This document shows, piece after piece, positions 26,701 to 37,042 of a stretch of DNA of 64,000 nt. The translations under genes were made by a program, and so were the position numbers. Position 1 is the stretch's first letter. Every line of letters starts with the position of its first letter. Under the pieces are notes generated by a model. The model saw nothing but the letters and a program-made list of their open reading frames with translations, was not told the origin of the DNA and searched no databases. The DNA lies in contig CAWFGW010000007.1 in assembly GCA_963815495.1 (NCBI GenBank), positions 496,001-560,000 of the forward strand, in the 5' to 3' direction. This DNA comes from CAWFGW01 sp963815495. GTDB taxonomy: Bacteria > Bacteroidota > Bacteroidia > Cytophagales > JAAEPT01.

Positions 26701-29700
26701 TTTACTGCTACACAAAACCAAGTTGAGTTAGGGTTACCAATAACATTGACATTTACAGCAACGCAAGATCCTGTTTGTGCTCCAGTGAGCGACAATGCTA
26801 CTATTACATTCACTCCATCTCCCACTGTTGATGCTGGGCCTACACAAACAATTTGCGCAAACAATCCCGTTGTACAATTAAATGGCTCTTTTACCCGAGC
26901 TTCACAAATAACATGGTCAGGGGGAAATGGTAATTATTCCAACGTAAATGACCCTGGTGCAACATATACTCCTAGTCAAAATGAAATTGACGCGGGAGAA
27001 ATCACTCTTCTACTCTCAACTTCAGACGGTATTGGTAACTGTATCAATGTTACAGATAGTGTTAAAATAACTATAACTCCATCACCAATTGTTGAAGCTG
27101 GTCCCAATCAAACCGTCTGTGAAAACAACGCACGAGTTACATTAAATGGAACTGTTGCGAATGCGGCTGGAGGTGTTTGGTCCGGAGGAGATAGAAAAGT
27201 TGGATCCACCGTTACCACACTTACGAATGCAAAATATAATCCTTCTAATCAAGAGAAAAATACGGGTACAGTAAAATTATATCTACAATCAACTGGAAAT
27301 GGAAATTGCAACCCAGTAGTGGATAGTGTAATAATATCCATCACTCCAAAACCAGAAATCACCAACTTAAATAATGTTTCTGTATGTGCTGATGCACCAA
27401 GCGTTACATTCAGCCCAAATCTTTCTGTTGCAACTGGGGGGATTTGGTCAGGTGGTCAAGGAACTTATACTCCTGACAATACAACATTAAACACTACATA
27501 CACCCCTTCCATCACTGAGATAAATAATGGGTTTGTTAATCTTAAATTGACAACGACAGGAAATGGTTTATGTCAGGCTGAGGATTTTAGCACAAGAATA
27601 ACTATTTCAAAAGCTCCTTCCGTTAGTGCTGGATCAAATCAAACTATCTGTGGTGATGAAAACAGTGTTCAACTTAACGGAACTGTAACAAATGCTGGAG
27701 GTGGACGATGGACTACTTTAGGTTCAGGCTCATTCAATAATCAAAATAATTTAAATGCTATCTATCAACCTTCCAACCTTGATAAACAAAATGGCTTTGT
27801 GAAACTCGTATTAACAACTACTGGAAATGGATTATGTAATGCGCTGAGAGATACCATGCAAATTGCATTCTCAGAAATTCCTGTTGCGAACGCTGGGAAC
27901 AACAGAACGTTATGTGCCAATGAATTCCCTATCATATTAAATGCCTCTGGATCTATTGGTAGTTGGGTGGGTGGAAACGGCTCTTTTTCACCCAATAGAA
28001 ACACATTAAATGCCAGTTATACTCCTACTGTAACAGAAGTTAACACTGGAAATGTCACTTTAACTTATGAATCAAATGTGTCTGGAGTCTGCCCTCAGGT
28101 GAGTGATGATGTAAGATTCAATCTAAAAGAAGGTCCGATAATAGATGCGGGACCAGACTTAATAATCTGTGGTAATCTAGAACCCTTTACACTTACTGCT
28201 ACAATTCAAAATGCTGGGAATGGTTTTTGGAATACAACTGGAACAGGCCAATTTGCCCCAAGTGCAGCCAACGCTGCTTTGACCTATTTGCCTTCAGCTT
28301 CTGATACTAGTTTAACTGATACTACAAAAATAATTTTCTATGTTGGAACAGTTGGAAATAGTGGTTGTCCTTCATCAGAAGATTCGGTGGTGGTATCACT
28401 TGTACCTTCTCCAATTTTAAACGCAGGACCAGATCAAACGCTTTGTGCTGATGGAAACGGAATCTCATTGAATGGAGCATCAATCAATATCAATTCAATT
28501 GCATGGTCAGGAGGTAATGGAGGTTCTTTTAACCCTACTAATGCTATAAACACAATTTATTCGCCTACACCAACAGACTTAAATCAGGCAAATCTTACAT
28601 TTGTTGTCAGTAGTCCAGCTACTGCCAGCTGTCCTTCAGCAAATGATACCACTATTATAACATTAGTTCAAGGCCCAACTAATGATGCCGGACCAAACAC
28701 AACTATTTGTGCTGATAGTTCTTTTATTAGAATCCAAGCGTCAATAACAGGGGCTACTACTGGTTTATGGACCACTTCTGGTACGGGAACATTTTCACCT
28801 ACAGCTACAGACACCGTAACACGATATTATCCTTCGCTTGTAGATACCTCTGCCGGACAAGTAATCCTTTATTTTAACACCAACGGTTCAGGTATTTGTG
28901 AAGATGTTCAGGATTCTCTAATACTCTCATTATCCAACGCACCTATTGTATTTGCTGGAAATGATACAACAATATGTAGTGATAGTGATCCAGTTCCGTT
29001 AAATGGTCAATCAAATGGAGTTTCAAGTGGTTTTGTATGGACTACATCAGGGACTGGTACCTTTTCAGACAACACTTCCCTCCTATCCTCCTACACATTA
29101 TCACAAGATGATATTGACAATGCTATTGTTACTCTTACACTTCAAACAACAGGTAGTGGAGATTGTAACGAAGTATCTCACTCATTTAATATCCTGATGA
29201 CTCCTCGACCTGAAATCAGCGCCAGCTTGGATCAAACTAAATGTATAATAGACCCGAGTGTAACAGTAAGTGCAACCATCAGTGAAGCCACTGGTATCAA
29301 TTGGTCATCACTTACTAATGGTACATTCTCAGACAGCCTCTCTTTAACTACAGATTATTTCTTTTCATCGCAAGATACAATAAATGGGTTCGCAACATTA
29401 ATAGCGACATCATCAGGTAATGGTCAATGTAAAACTTACACCGACACAACCCAAATACAGTTTCAAAATTTACCGATTGTTTCAGCTGGCAGTGATGTCG
29501 AAATTTGTGGTGATGCGGCTAGTGTTCCTATTAGTGGTACTGTATCTGGAGCGGCTTCGGGCACATGGGCTTCTAGTGGATCAGGAATTTTTACTCCAAA
29601 TTTTGCAACGCTTAACACGAATTATCAAATAACAAATGAAGATACCACAAATGGTTCTGTTGCTCTAGTTTTAACTTCCACTGGTAGTGGCGTTTGTCCT

Positions 29701-32700
29701 GATGTCAGTGATTCATTGATTGTAACAATTACAGATGTACCTACGGTAAATGCAGGAAATGACACCTCAGTTTGTGCCAATATTGATAGTATACAATTAA
29801 ATGGAAAGATAAGTATTGCTACAGGAGCCAGCTGGTTAAGCTCAGGCACTGGCACATTTTCTCCAAATGACACTACTTTATCTGCTGTTTATATACCAAG
29901 TTCTAGCGATACCGCAGCTGGCAATGTGACTATCACACTAGTATCCACAGGAAACGGCAATTGTAACAGAGTATTAGATGACTTTATTTTAAATTTCATA
30001 AAAGCCCCAAGGGCTGATGCGGGACCTCCTACAACTATTTGTTCGGATAGCACAGGGGTTGCCTTAAATAGTACAATCAGTTCTTTTAGTTCGTTAGTTT
30101 GGCGAACAAGTGGAACAGGTGTGTTTGGACCAGATAGTACTTTTGCTAAACCTACTTACTATCCTTCAGAAGAAGACACCACTGCAGGAAGTGTTACTCT
30201 GTCTGTTTTTGTTGATGGCCAAGGTACTTGTAACCCTATATCGGCATCAACTATTTTAAATCTAACACCAGAGCATCAGGTTCAAGTATCAAGTGATTAC
30301 ACAGTATGTGAAGATACGCGACTACTTCCTGTCTCTGCAACTTTCCAACATACAACTGGTGGTAGTTGGTCAACATCATCCTCCGGTAGTTTCACGCCTA
30401 GTGCTTTTGATGCTAGCACAAATTTCGCGCCTTCAAGTAGCAATACTGACGAGACTATCATTCTCACTTATACAACTGACGATGGCGGCATTTGCCCACC
30501 AAAATCAAAAAGTATTGAAGTTGTAATAACGCCTAAACCCACAGTAAATGCTGGAGGCGATTTAATCCTCTGCGCTGATGCCGAGTTCTTCAGAATGAGA
30601 GGTTCCGTAACGAATGCAACTGGTGGGTCATGGTCTACTTCTGGTAACGGTACTTTTCTACCGAATGCTAACTCACTCATTGTTGATTATGTTCTGTCTG
30701 ATGATGATGTGCTACAAGATTCCTTAATATTCTCATTAAGCGCAACGGACACTAATAACTGTGCAACCGTTACTGATGAGTTGATTGTAAACCTCACACC
30801 TATACCAACTATTAGCGCTGGTTCCGATATCAATGTTTGTCCTGGAGTAGCCTTTATTCCTTTATCTGGTAATGTAACCGTGGCGGGTGGTGGAGTTTGG
30901 GAAACGCTCGATGGTATGGGTACTTTTGTGGATTCATCTGACCTTTCAACCCAATATATACCTGATCCTTCTGAATCAGTTGAAGGTAATTCGATAACTA
31001 TATCTTTAAATTCAACTGATAATGGTAATTGTCAAACCTATTTTGAAGATATCGTAATCTCTTTTACCAATACATCTTTCATCAATGCAACACCAGAAGA
31101 TACGACTATTTGTACTACTGATTTCCCCATACAATTAGGTAGTGAAGGTGCTCAAGGTGAATGGTCTAGTTTAGGTTCTGGCACATTCTTACCTAATAAC
31201 AGAGCTGCAAATGCAGTATACCAACCTTCTTCAACGGACTCTATCAATGGCTCAGTGAAGTTATATTTAACCTCTATAAATAATGGAACTTGTCCTGCCA
31301 TTCGTGATAGCATGAGCTTGACATTTATTCCTGGACCTATAGTAAATGCGGGACCAGATTTAACCATCTGTACAAATGAAAATACGGTAACACTCCAAGG
31401 CTCAAGCTTCAACACCAACGCTATTGTATGGTCTAGCAATGGAAAAGGTACATTTGATAATTTATCAAGTGCCACCCCGACCTATACCTTATCACCGCAA
31501 GACAAATCTCTTGGAACCATCAACTTCAGCCTTATTTCTTTGGATAATGGTCAATGTTCTCAGCCAATTGACAGGATGAAAGTGGCTGTTTTACCAGGAC
31601 CAATTGTCGACCCTGGTAATGGCTTCACATTGTGCGCTAACAGTACTGAAATTCAGTTAAGTGGAAGTTTCAAAAATGCGACTGGAGCGATTTGGACTGG
31701 AGGAGCGAACTCTTTTTTACCAAGCAACGCTAACATGACAGCTCGTTATCAAATTCAACCTGCTGATACTGCAAATGGTTCTGTAACATTAACATTAACA
31801 TCACAAGGCCACCCAAACTGTAATCCAAGCACAGCAAATGTGACCTTTAACTTTAAAAAGTTTCCTATTGTTGAAGCGGGTGACGACCAAACCATCTGTG
31901 CGAATACTAAAAGTATAACCCTGAATGGTACTACTAAAAATGCAGCAAATAGAAGATGGTCTGTTTTAAATGGTTCAGGACAATTTAGTCCTTCAAATCA
32001 ACTAGATAGCACAACATATTTCATAAGTCCTGCTGATACCAGTAAAACTAGTTTGAAATTTTATTATATAGCAACACCTTCTAATTTATGTCCTCCTGTA
32101 AAAGACAGTCTTATTCTCACTATTACACCTTCACCAATAGTTAGTGCTGGATTAAACATTGATGAATGTGAGACAGTACCTACTATTAACCTCAACGGTA
32201 GTGCCCAAAATACCAGCTCAATCTTGTGGATTAGCTCGGGAGCAGGTTCTTTTAACCCAGACAACACTACGCTGAATAGTCAATATCAACCTGACTCAAT
32301 CGATTTAGTAAAGGGAGCTATTAATTTGGAGTTAAGAAGCACAGAGCCAAACTGTAACCCAGTCTCTGATTTCGCAACAATTAACTTTGTGCGTTTTCCT
32401 GAAGCGATTGTAAATGCGGGTGTAGATATATCTGTGTGTTCTGATGCCCCATCTATCCAGTTACAAGGAATTATTCGATCTGCAACTAAAGGTAAATGGT
32501 CTACTTCTGGTAGCGGCTCGTTTGTGCCTAACGACTCTACATTGAATGCTAAATATATCCCCGTTCCAGATGATACAGTTGCTGGCTCAGTACAAATAAG
32601 ACTTACAGCTCTTGGAAATAGTGAATGTGGGGAAGTGACAGATAGTATTACCTTGACTTTCACAAATGCCCCAACAGCTAACTTAGGTGGTAATATTATT

Positions 32701-35154
32701 GTATGTAAAGACACCAATAGTATACCTTTACAAGCAAAACTCACCGTATCATCAGGTGTTCAATGGTCTACTTCTGGAAGTGGGATATTTAGTACTAGCA
32801 GGTTTGATACAGTGACCACTTACATACCATCCAAGCAAGACAAAGATGCTGGTCTGATTGTCGTATCTGCTTTAACAACTGGAAATGGTACATGTCAAGC
32901 AATTACAGAATCAATTACCATTACCATGACACCAATTCCTTCAATTGATGCAGGTATCTCACAAGTAATTTGTGAAACTAACGAAAATGTTATGTTAAAA
33001 GGATCAATCAAGGTAGCAACCCAAGGTGTATGGTCAACTAGTGGATCAGGTACTTTTCTTGACCCAGTGAGTAAACAAACCAATTATCAACCAAGTAATG
33101 AAGACACTGATAATGGTATAGTGATTTTAAAATTCACTACTACTGATAACGGACAATGTAAACCTGTTGATGACAATGTTATTATCACCTTTGAAAATGC
33201 CCCTCGAGCTATTGCTAGTGAAGATCAAACAATATGTGAAGATTTTAAAAGTATCAACTTGAACTCAACAGTAGAAAATGAATCTTCTATAGTATGGAGC
33301 ACATTAGGAACAGGATCATTCTCAATCACTGATGGAGAATCGACTACATATACACTGTCGAATGCTGATAAATCATTAACAACGGTACCTATTGTGTTAA
33401 CTGCAAATGGAAATGCGAACTGCGGACCAACTAGTGACACTACCAATATATTTATTGTCCCTTCGCCTGAAGTTGATGCTCTTGCTGGTAATTTATGTGA
33501 AATAAATGATGGTGTTTCTATATCTGGTACAATCATTAATGCCTTAGGTGGGTTATGGTCAACAAATGGTACAGGTGCTTTCTCGCCCAACTCGGCAACA
33601 TTAACCAGCCACTATTTCCCTTCTTTTGGTGATGCTAAGAATGGTAATGTAGATTTATTGCTTACAAGTACTGGAAACGGTTTATGCCAACCGGTAAGCG
33701 CTGAAACATTTGTTGAAATTTGGCCACTTCCAATAGCAAATGCAGGGAAAGACCAAACAGTATGTGTAGGTGCTGAGGTTACACTTTCAGCCTCAGTAGA
33801 GCCCGACATTTCTTATGAATGGAGAATTCAAGGTGGTGGAATAGTTGCAACCACTCCAACTACAAAACAAATTGTAACCAACAACACTATATTTGAACTT
33901 ACTGCCACTCGTGCGGATGGATGTTCTTCAACTGATGAAGTAACAATAAATGTTTTTGAATTACCTACAATAGGCTTAGACACCCATTACTGCTATAATG
34001 ACACGCTTTTAATTACAGCTGACATCTCTAATATGCCACTTGTGCCGGGAAGCTTTCAATGGTTTAGAGATGGTGTAATTTTACAGGGTGAAAGAAGTAC
34101 TAGCTACATCGTTCCTAATCCTGGAAATTATTCATTAGCATTTTCATATGCTGGTTGTAGTGTTGATTCATCTACTTATGTAACCCCTCTACCTCAGTTA
34201 ATGTCTTTTGATGAAATTGGTTGTCGATTAGATTCCACTGTTATCAGAACAACCAATATTGCTGGTGCATCTTATAGCTGGACCAACCTTGGGCTAACTG
34301 TCGCTTCAGAAAACCCAGCTACCGTAGCAACACCACGTGATTCATCGGTATTTAGTGTGGCTGTGACAGACATATTAGGATGCGTAAGTATGGATAGTTT
34401 AAAAGTCTTTGGTGTTGAAAAACCGATACTAAACCTTACAGACTCTTCTGGTTGTGACGAAGACTTAATACCGCTTGATGCTGAACCATTGAATATTGAT
34501 TCATTATTAGATTATCAATTAATCTATTCATGGTCAATCAATAATCAAACTATAGCTGATACTAACAGTGCAATAATTGCCTCTCAAAGTGGTATATATA
34601 AAGCGAGTGTTACAATAGGTCAATGTGTGACTGTAGATTCTTCCATCATTCAAATTAATGCTTCACCTAGTGTAGATTTACCAGAATTATTAGAAATCTG
34701 TATCATAAAAAATAAATTCCAAGAAGTGGATGCCGGGCTCAGTTCCTCCTATCTATGGTCGACAGGAGATACGACTCAAAAAATAATTGTTGACCAAACA
34801 GGCTTATATTATGTAACAGTGACTAATGAATTTAATTGTTTCACCACTGATTCAGTGTTTGTTCAAGAGGTTTGTCCACCTGAAGTGTTTGTGCCAAAGG
34901 CGTTTGTTCCTGGTTCATCGAATCCTGATCAATTCTTTGAAATATTTGGACATGACTTTATTAACTTTAAAATGACTATCTACAACAGATGGGGTGAAGT
35001 AATCTATTATACCGAAGACCCAAAACAACCTTGGGATGGTTATTATGGTGGCAAGTTAATGCCAGTGGGGGTATATCCTTGGGTAATTGACTTTCAAGAC
35101 TTAAATGGTGTTCAACAACCTACCTTAGAAGGTAGTGTAACTATTGTTCGCTAG
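23773..35154 (+). CDS. Giant repeat adhesin-like protein with T9SS type B C-terminus (SprB-like role)
   Basis: About 3,790 residues. The frame begins with GTG at 23773, but ATG at 23830 gives a better signal peptide (MSAKGGIIALIFIFSFFGAYS). Layout: N-terminal domain to ~480; about 32 tandem repeats of ~88 residues (about 483-3319); several Ig/PKD-like domains (to ~3690); and a C-terminal gliding-motility-type sorting domain containing VFVPKAFVPGSSNPDQFFEI, IYNRWGEVIYYTED, WDGYYGG and VTIVR at the end. A repeat reads roughly P-x-V-x-AG-x-x-x-T-I-C ... L-x-G ... W-s-x-G-x-G-x-F ... Y-x-P ... G-x-V-x-L-x-L-x-T-x-G-x-G-x-C. It is a cell-surface or released fibre, probably for gliding or adhesion; partner PorP/SprF is adjacent. 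Confidence 0.85.
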   Translation: MKNNLINLTLSIIFTSNHIMSAKGGIIALIFIFSFFGAYSEGTKEIQPNSGEVTRMLLRRDWDYTNFARYGAAETQRLNFTICNNGEIAYFGFNGAENSNVKMRVRRASDGAVVFAERNLPTTGEGYIPNYNRAVAGPQEIVGAASGYDAFQINGLAPDDYYIEFNTNDNDFEFRYFDITVATAANSPILGRVWSQEWLLTTRGFNNPFLGELYIYSDDGIVTSVDFNGIRPYVFNISANPTGVKTTGDFNEDRQSVSGRQTYPQYKIFLNPPDENCYPSGEFGQITAPVTVTGCGLDKCINIPVDQTGRVLILLNLNGQPGYQPNSADIQFDTTVSPGNNCIPWDTRDNLGNLIPEGQNVNLQIDYLNGITHLPLFDVENHPNGYSVGLVRPLAPQVPIKPFLFWDDVNIVSQGGVQGTSEFIGCQDPSCHDWVATNGFNNNATDYGNLTTINTWWYANIVNRNTNYQVTNATVDADVRIPGRGEDGGNDTTTCRNSGAFQLAGNVSEAPSATWTTDGSGTFSNVNDLSGTYTPSDEDYDNGSVRLTLTSEPFGECPTDSDFMILNLDPGPSLSIGPGADLCESNSNVNLQASFSNADGIRWLGGNGTFVPNRRRPNATYNPTPAEIASGEITLILSTNNVTNVCPNITDSITFTFQEAPIVNPGTTPDTICASTAFVQLSGTIENAGGGRWLGGNGNFVPSRDSLNAQYFPTNTEKNSGSLTLTLSSRLETGGCQPVTENITLTFISPSSVAVNSPTIQTCASTDTISLSATVTGSATITWSGGNGSFTPSNTISNPRYLVHPDDTTAGSIVIFVETDGNDGCSIVKDSIVVEFSSPPLAKVDADNKLVCANNARIDLGGTFSNSTGVRWIGQGGTFSPSEDSLNTTYIPSQAEIDANFTFLTLTTVGNGFCEQASDVENVVISPAPIADAQGPYTVCKNNPSIEVSGTSQNSTGIYWSSSEGTFSDTAIFNPIFTATQNQVELGLPITLTFTATQDPVCAPVSDNATITFTPSPTVDAGPTQTICANNPVVQLNGSFTRASQITWSGGNGNYSNVNDPGATYTPSQNEIDAGEITLLLSTSDGIGNCINVTDSVKITITPSPIVEAGPNQTVCENNARVTLNGTVANAAGGVWSGGDRKVGSTVTTLTNAKYNPSNQEKNTGTVKLYLQSTGNGNCNPVVDSVIISITPKPEITNLNNVSVCADAPSVTFSPNLSVATGGIWSGGQGTYTPDNTTLNTTYTPSITEINNGFVNLKLTTTGNGLCQAEDFSTRITISKAPSVSAGSNQTICGDENSVQLNGTVTNAGGGRWTTLGSGSFNNQNNLNAIYQPSNLDKQNGFVKLVLTTTGNGLCNALRDTMQIAFSEIPVANAGNNRTLCANEFPIILNASGSIGSWVGGNGSFSPNRNTLNASYTPTVTEVNTGNVTLTYESNVSGVCPQVSDDVRFNLKEGPIIDAGPDLIICGNLEPFTLTATIQNAGNGFWNTTGTGQFAPSAANAALTYLPSASDTSLTDTTKIIFYVGTVGNSGCPSSEDSVVVSLVPSPILNAGPDQTLCADGNGISLNGASININSIAWSGGNGGSFNPTNAINTIYSPTPTDLNQANLTFVVSSPATASCPSANDTTIITLVQGPTNDAGPNTTICADSSFIRIQASITGATTGLWTTSGTGTFSPTATDTVTRYYPSLVDTSAGQVILYFNTNGSGICEDVQDSLILSLSNAPIVFAGNDTTICSDSDPVPLNGQSNGVSSGFVWTTSGTGTFSDNTSLLSSYTLSQDDIDNAIVTLTLQTTGSGDCNEVSHSFNILMTPRPEISASLDQTKCIIDPSVTVSATISEATGINWSSLTNGTFSDSLSLTTDYFFSSQDTINGFATLIATSSGNGQCKTYTDTTQIQFQNLPIVSAGSDVEICGDAASVPISGTVSGAASGTWASSGSGIFTPNFATLNTNYQITNEDTTNGSVALVLTSTGSGVCPDVSDSLIVTITDVPTVNAGNDTSVCANIDSIQLNGKISIATGASWLSSGTGTFSPNDTTLSAVYIPSSSDTAAGNVTITLVSTGNGNCNRVLDDFILNFIKAPRADAGPPTTICSDSTGVALNSTISSFSSLVWRTSGTGVFGPDSTFAKPTYYPSEEDTTAGSVTLSVFVDGQGTCNPISASTILNLTPEHQVQVSSDYTVCEDTRLLPVSATFQHTTGGSWSTSSSGSFTPSAFDASTNFAPSSSNTDETIILTYTTDDGGICPPKSKSIEVVITPKPTVNAGGDLILCADAEFFRMRGSVTNATGGSWSTSGNGTFLPNANSLIVDYVLSDDDVLQDSLIFSLSATDTNNCATVTDELIVNLTPIPTISAGSDINVCPGVAFIPLSGNVTVAGGGVWETLDGMGTFVDSSDLSTQYIPDPSESVEGNSITISLNSTDNGNCQTYFEDIVISFTNTSFINATPEDTTICTTDFPIQLGSEGAQGEWSSLGSGTFLPNNRAANAVYQPSSTDSINGSVKLYLTSINNGTCPAIRDSMSLTFIPGPIVNAGPDLTICTNENTVTLQGSSFNTNAIVWSSNGKGTFDNLSSATPTYTLSPQDKSLGTINFSLISLDNGQCSQPIDRMKVAVLPGPIVDPGNGFTLCANSTEIQLSGSFKNATGAIWTGGANSFLPSNANMTARYQIQPADTANGSVTLTLTSQGHPNCNPSTANVTFNFKKFPIVEAGDDQTICANTKSITLNGTTKNAANRRWSVLNGSGQFSPSNQLDSTTYFISPADTSKTSLKFYYIATPSNLCPPVKDSLILTITPSPIVSAGLNIDECETVPTINLNGSAQNTSSILWISSGAGSFNPDNTTLNSQYQPDSIDLVKGAINLELRSTEPNCNPVSDFATINFVRFPEAIVNAGVDISVCSDAPSIQLQGIIRSATKGKWSTSGSGSFVPNDSTLNAKYIPVPDDTVAGSVQIRLTALGNSECGEVTDSITLTFTNAPTANLGGNIIVCKDTNSIPLQAKLTVSSGVQWSTSGSGIFSTSRFDTVTTYIPSKQDKDAGLIVVSALTTGNGTCQAITESITITMTPIPSIDAGISQVICETNENVMLKGSIKVATQGVWSTSGSGTFLDPVSKQTNYQPSNEDTDNGIVILKFTTTDNGQCKPVDDNVIITFENAPRAIASEDQTICEDFKSINLNSTVENESSIVWSTLGTGSFSITDGESTTYTLSNADKSLTTVPIVLTANGNANCGPTSDTTNIFIVPSPEVDALAGNLCEINDGVSISGTIINALGGLWSTNGTGAFSPNSATLTSHYFPSFGDAKNGNVDLLLTSTGNGLCQPVSAETFVEIWPLPIANAGKDQTVCVGAEVTLSASVEPDISYEWRIQGGGIVATTPTTKQIVTNNTIFELTATRADGCSSTDEVTINVFELPTIGLDTHYCYNDTLLITADISNMPLVPGSFQWFRDGVILQGERSTSYIVPNPGNYSLAFSYAGCSVDSSTYVTPLPQLMSFDEIGCRLDSTVIRTTNIAGASYSWTNLGLTVASENPATVATPRDSSVFSVAVTDILGCVSMDSLKVFGVEKPILNLTDSSGCDEDLIPLDAEPLNIDSLLDYQLIYSWSINNQTIADTNSAIIASQSGIYKASVTIGQCVTVDSSIIQINASPSVDLPELLEICIIKNKFQEVDAGLSSSYLWSTGDTTQKIIVDQTGLYYVTVTNEFNCFTTDSVFVQEVCPPEVFVPKAFVPGSSNPDQFFEIFGHDFINFKMTIYNRWGEVIYYTEDPKQPWDGYYGGKLMPVGVYPWVIDFQDLNGVQQPTLEGSVTIVR
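25220..33730 (+). repeat. ~32 tandem coding repeats of ~266 bases
   Basis: Each unit encodes ~88 residues with two conserved cysteines (one in the opening AG...T-I-C motif, one in the closing GNGxC), one conserved tryptophan and a Y-x-P motif. Units are clearly homologous in protein but diverged in DNA, so the array is old rather than recently amplified. Confidence 0.85.
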
Positions 35155-35196
35155 AGATTGTCTTATTTCTTAACTTGGAATTAAATTTATAATGCA

Positions 35197-37023
35197 ATGC
35201 GTCATTTAGTATTTATTCTGATTATACTTTTAAGTCTCAACCATCTTTTACATGGTCAAACCACACTAAAACCAAGTAGTTCAATTACTCCATGCCTCGG
35301 ACAAACTACCAAGGCATGGTTTACTACAAGTTATGCTTATGACTCTTTGCAGTGGGTAAATAACGTTGGAAAGGTGGTATCAAAGGAAGATACTTTGTAC
35401 ATAACCCCTGATTTAACACCTACAACAACACTATATTATTTTGACTTAAAATTATATGTGACAGGTACATCTTATACTTCTCGTTTATTTGTTGTGCCAT
35501 TTAAAGGGTTTGAGTTTTCAATTAATGAGAATACAGAGATTTGTAGTAATGACACATTATTATTACAAATCAATAACCCTAATAATGAAAACTTAAAATA
35601 TAAATGGTTTTCAAACGTCCCTAGCTTTGTGCCACCAACATCTACCACTTTGCAAGTTGAAGTCTCAAAAGAAGGGAAGTATTGGGTTCGAGCTACTAAC
35701 CAAACCGAAACCTGCTCACTGGTCGATACCATGTCCTTAAATGTATTTAACCAACCGGTAGAATTAGGTGATGATAAAGCACTTTGTGAAGGCCAGGCAA
35801 TCACACTAAAAAACCTCAACCCTGAATCAACCAACACTAGCCATTTATGGGAATACAATGGAAAGTCGAATACCTCGCCTACCTTATCTCCTACTGAGTC
35901 TGGTGTTTACACCTTAACAACTACAATTAGTCCCGTAAATTGTTCGTTTAAAGACAGTGTGAGAGTAATCTTTAGTCCATTACCAAAAGTTGATTTAACC
36001 GCGTCAGCATTCATCTGCAAAGGAGAAACTTTTATCATTAAAAACACCTTACAAAACCCTTCCACAGTATCCTATTCAACACTTTGGGAAAGTGATACGG
36101 ACTTACCTTCAATTACTCCGGGCCAAGAAACAATTAGTGTATCAAAGGCAGGTAAATATAAATTGACACTAAACACAGGAAGTTGTTCGGTTAGTGACTC
36201 TACTTCACTTAGAACGCTTAATATGGAAGCGGACTTAGGTAAAAACATATCAGATACGTGTACAAATAGTGGGGTTACTTTATATAACCTTAAAGCGAAT
36301 ACTGAACCTACTACGACCTTCTATTTATGGAAAACACCACAAGGTAATTTTCTTAAAAAAAGTATTGTAGCAAAAGAGGCTGGATACTATTATCTAACTA
36401 TTAATAGTGATATACCCCAATGCAGTGTGAAAGACTCTGTGTACATAGGAGTTAGTGCTGCACCAACTTTCGACTTAGGTGATAATATTGTCGCAGAAAA
36501 CAGTTTTGCTGTGTATGATGGAACATTTTCTAATCGCTTTAAAGAAACTGACTATACATTTATATGGAAAAATGTCCTTAAAGACTCAATTTATTCAACT
36601 AAAGCAAATTTAATCCTAGAAAAAGAAGGAGAACATCCTTTAACATTAATCATTACAAATAAAGTGAGTAAATGTGTATCGAGTGATAACATTACTATAA
36701 TAATACCTGAAGAACCAATCGTGGCTTCGCATGTTATATTTATTCCTAGTGCGTTTTCCCCTAGTTCAATGGATAGCGATAACAGTAGAATGAAAATCTT
36801 AGGACCGGACATTGCAAAGGAAGACTTTAAGCTAGAAATTTTTAATCGATGGGGGCAAATAATCTATGAAACTTCTGACTATGAGTTAATGAGTACTGAA
36901 GGATGGGATGGAACAGGTAAAAATACTGCAGCTCAGAATACGACATATACTTATACAGCTGTTGGTAAATTCATTGACGGTAAGTCGTTTAAAGAAACAG
37001 GAACCATCACATTACTTCGTTAA
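35197..37023 (+). CDS. Secreted T9SS type B (gliding-motility C-terminal domain) protein
   Basis: 608 residues with a clear signal peptide (MRHLVFILIILLSLNHLLHG/QTT). The middle consists of five or six Ig/PKD-like segments with a cysteine near the start of each (for example CSNDTLLLQINNP, CEGQAITLKNLNP, CKGETFIIKNTLQ). The C-terminus is a CHU_C-type sorting domain: VIFIPSAFSPSSMDSDN, LEIFNRWGQIIYETSDYE, WDGTGKN and TGTITLLR. It begins 42 bases after the giant gene with no terminator between, so co-transcription is likely. It could be an accessory of the giant protein; no catalytic motif is seen. Confidence 0.8.
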   Translation: MRHLVFILIILLSLNHLLHGQTTLKPSSSITPCLGQTTKAWFTTSYAYDSLQWVNNVGKVVSKEDTLYITPDLTPTTTLYYFDLKLYVTGTSYTSRLFVVPFKGFEFSINENTEICSNDTLLLQINNPNNENLKYKWFSNVPSFVPPTSTTLQVEVSKEGKYWVRATNQTETCSLVDTMSLNVFNQPVELGDDKALCEGQAITLKNLNPESTNTSHLWEYNGKSNTSPTLSPTESGVYTLTTTISPVNCSFKDSVRVIFSPLPKVDLTASAFICKGETFIIKNTLQNPSTVSYSTLWESDTDLPSITPGQETISVSKAGKYKLTLNTGSCSVSDSTSLRTLNMEADLGKNISDTCTNSGVTLYNLKANTEPTTTFYLWKTPQGNFLKKSIVAKEAGYYYLTINSDIPQCSVKDSVYIGVSAAPTFDLGDNIVAENSFAVYDGTFSNRFKETDYTFIWKNVLKDSIYSTKANLILEKEGEHPLTLIITNKVSKCVSSDNITIIIPEEPIVASHVIFIPSAFSPSSMDSDNSRMKILGPDIAKEDFKLEIFNRWGQIIYETSDYELMSTEGWDGTGKNTAAQNTTYTYTAVGKFIDGKSFKETGTITLLR

Positions 37024-37042
37024 TCCCATTTTCCATAAGTAA

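Noticed and set aside
25220..33730. Regular repeats that could suggest a CRISPR array or satellite
   Set aside because: The units are long coding repeats within one frame with diverged DNA; no short direct repeats with unique spacers.
29003..33809. Many short frames on either strand inside the giant gene
   Set aside because: They repeat with the same period as the coding repeats and are shadows of them.
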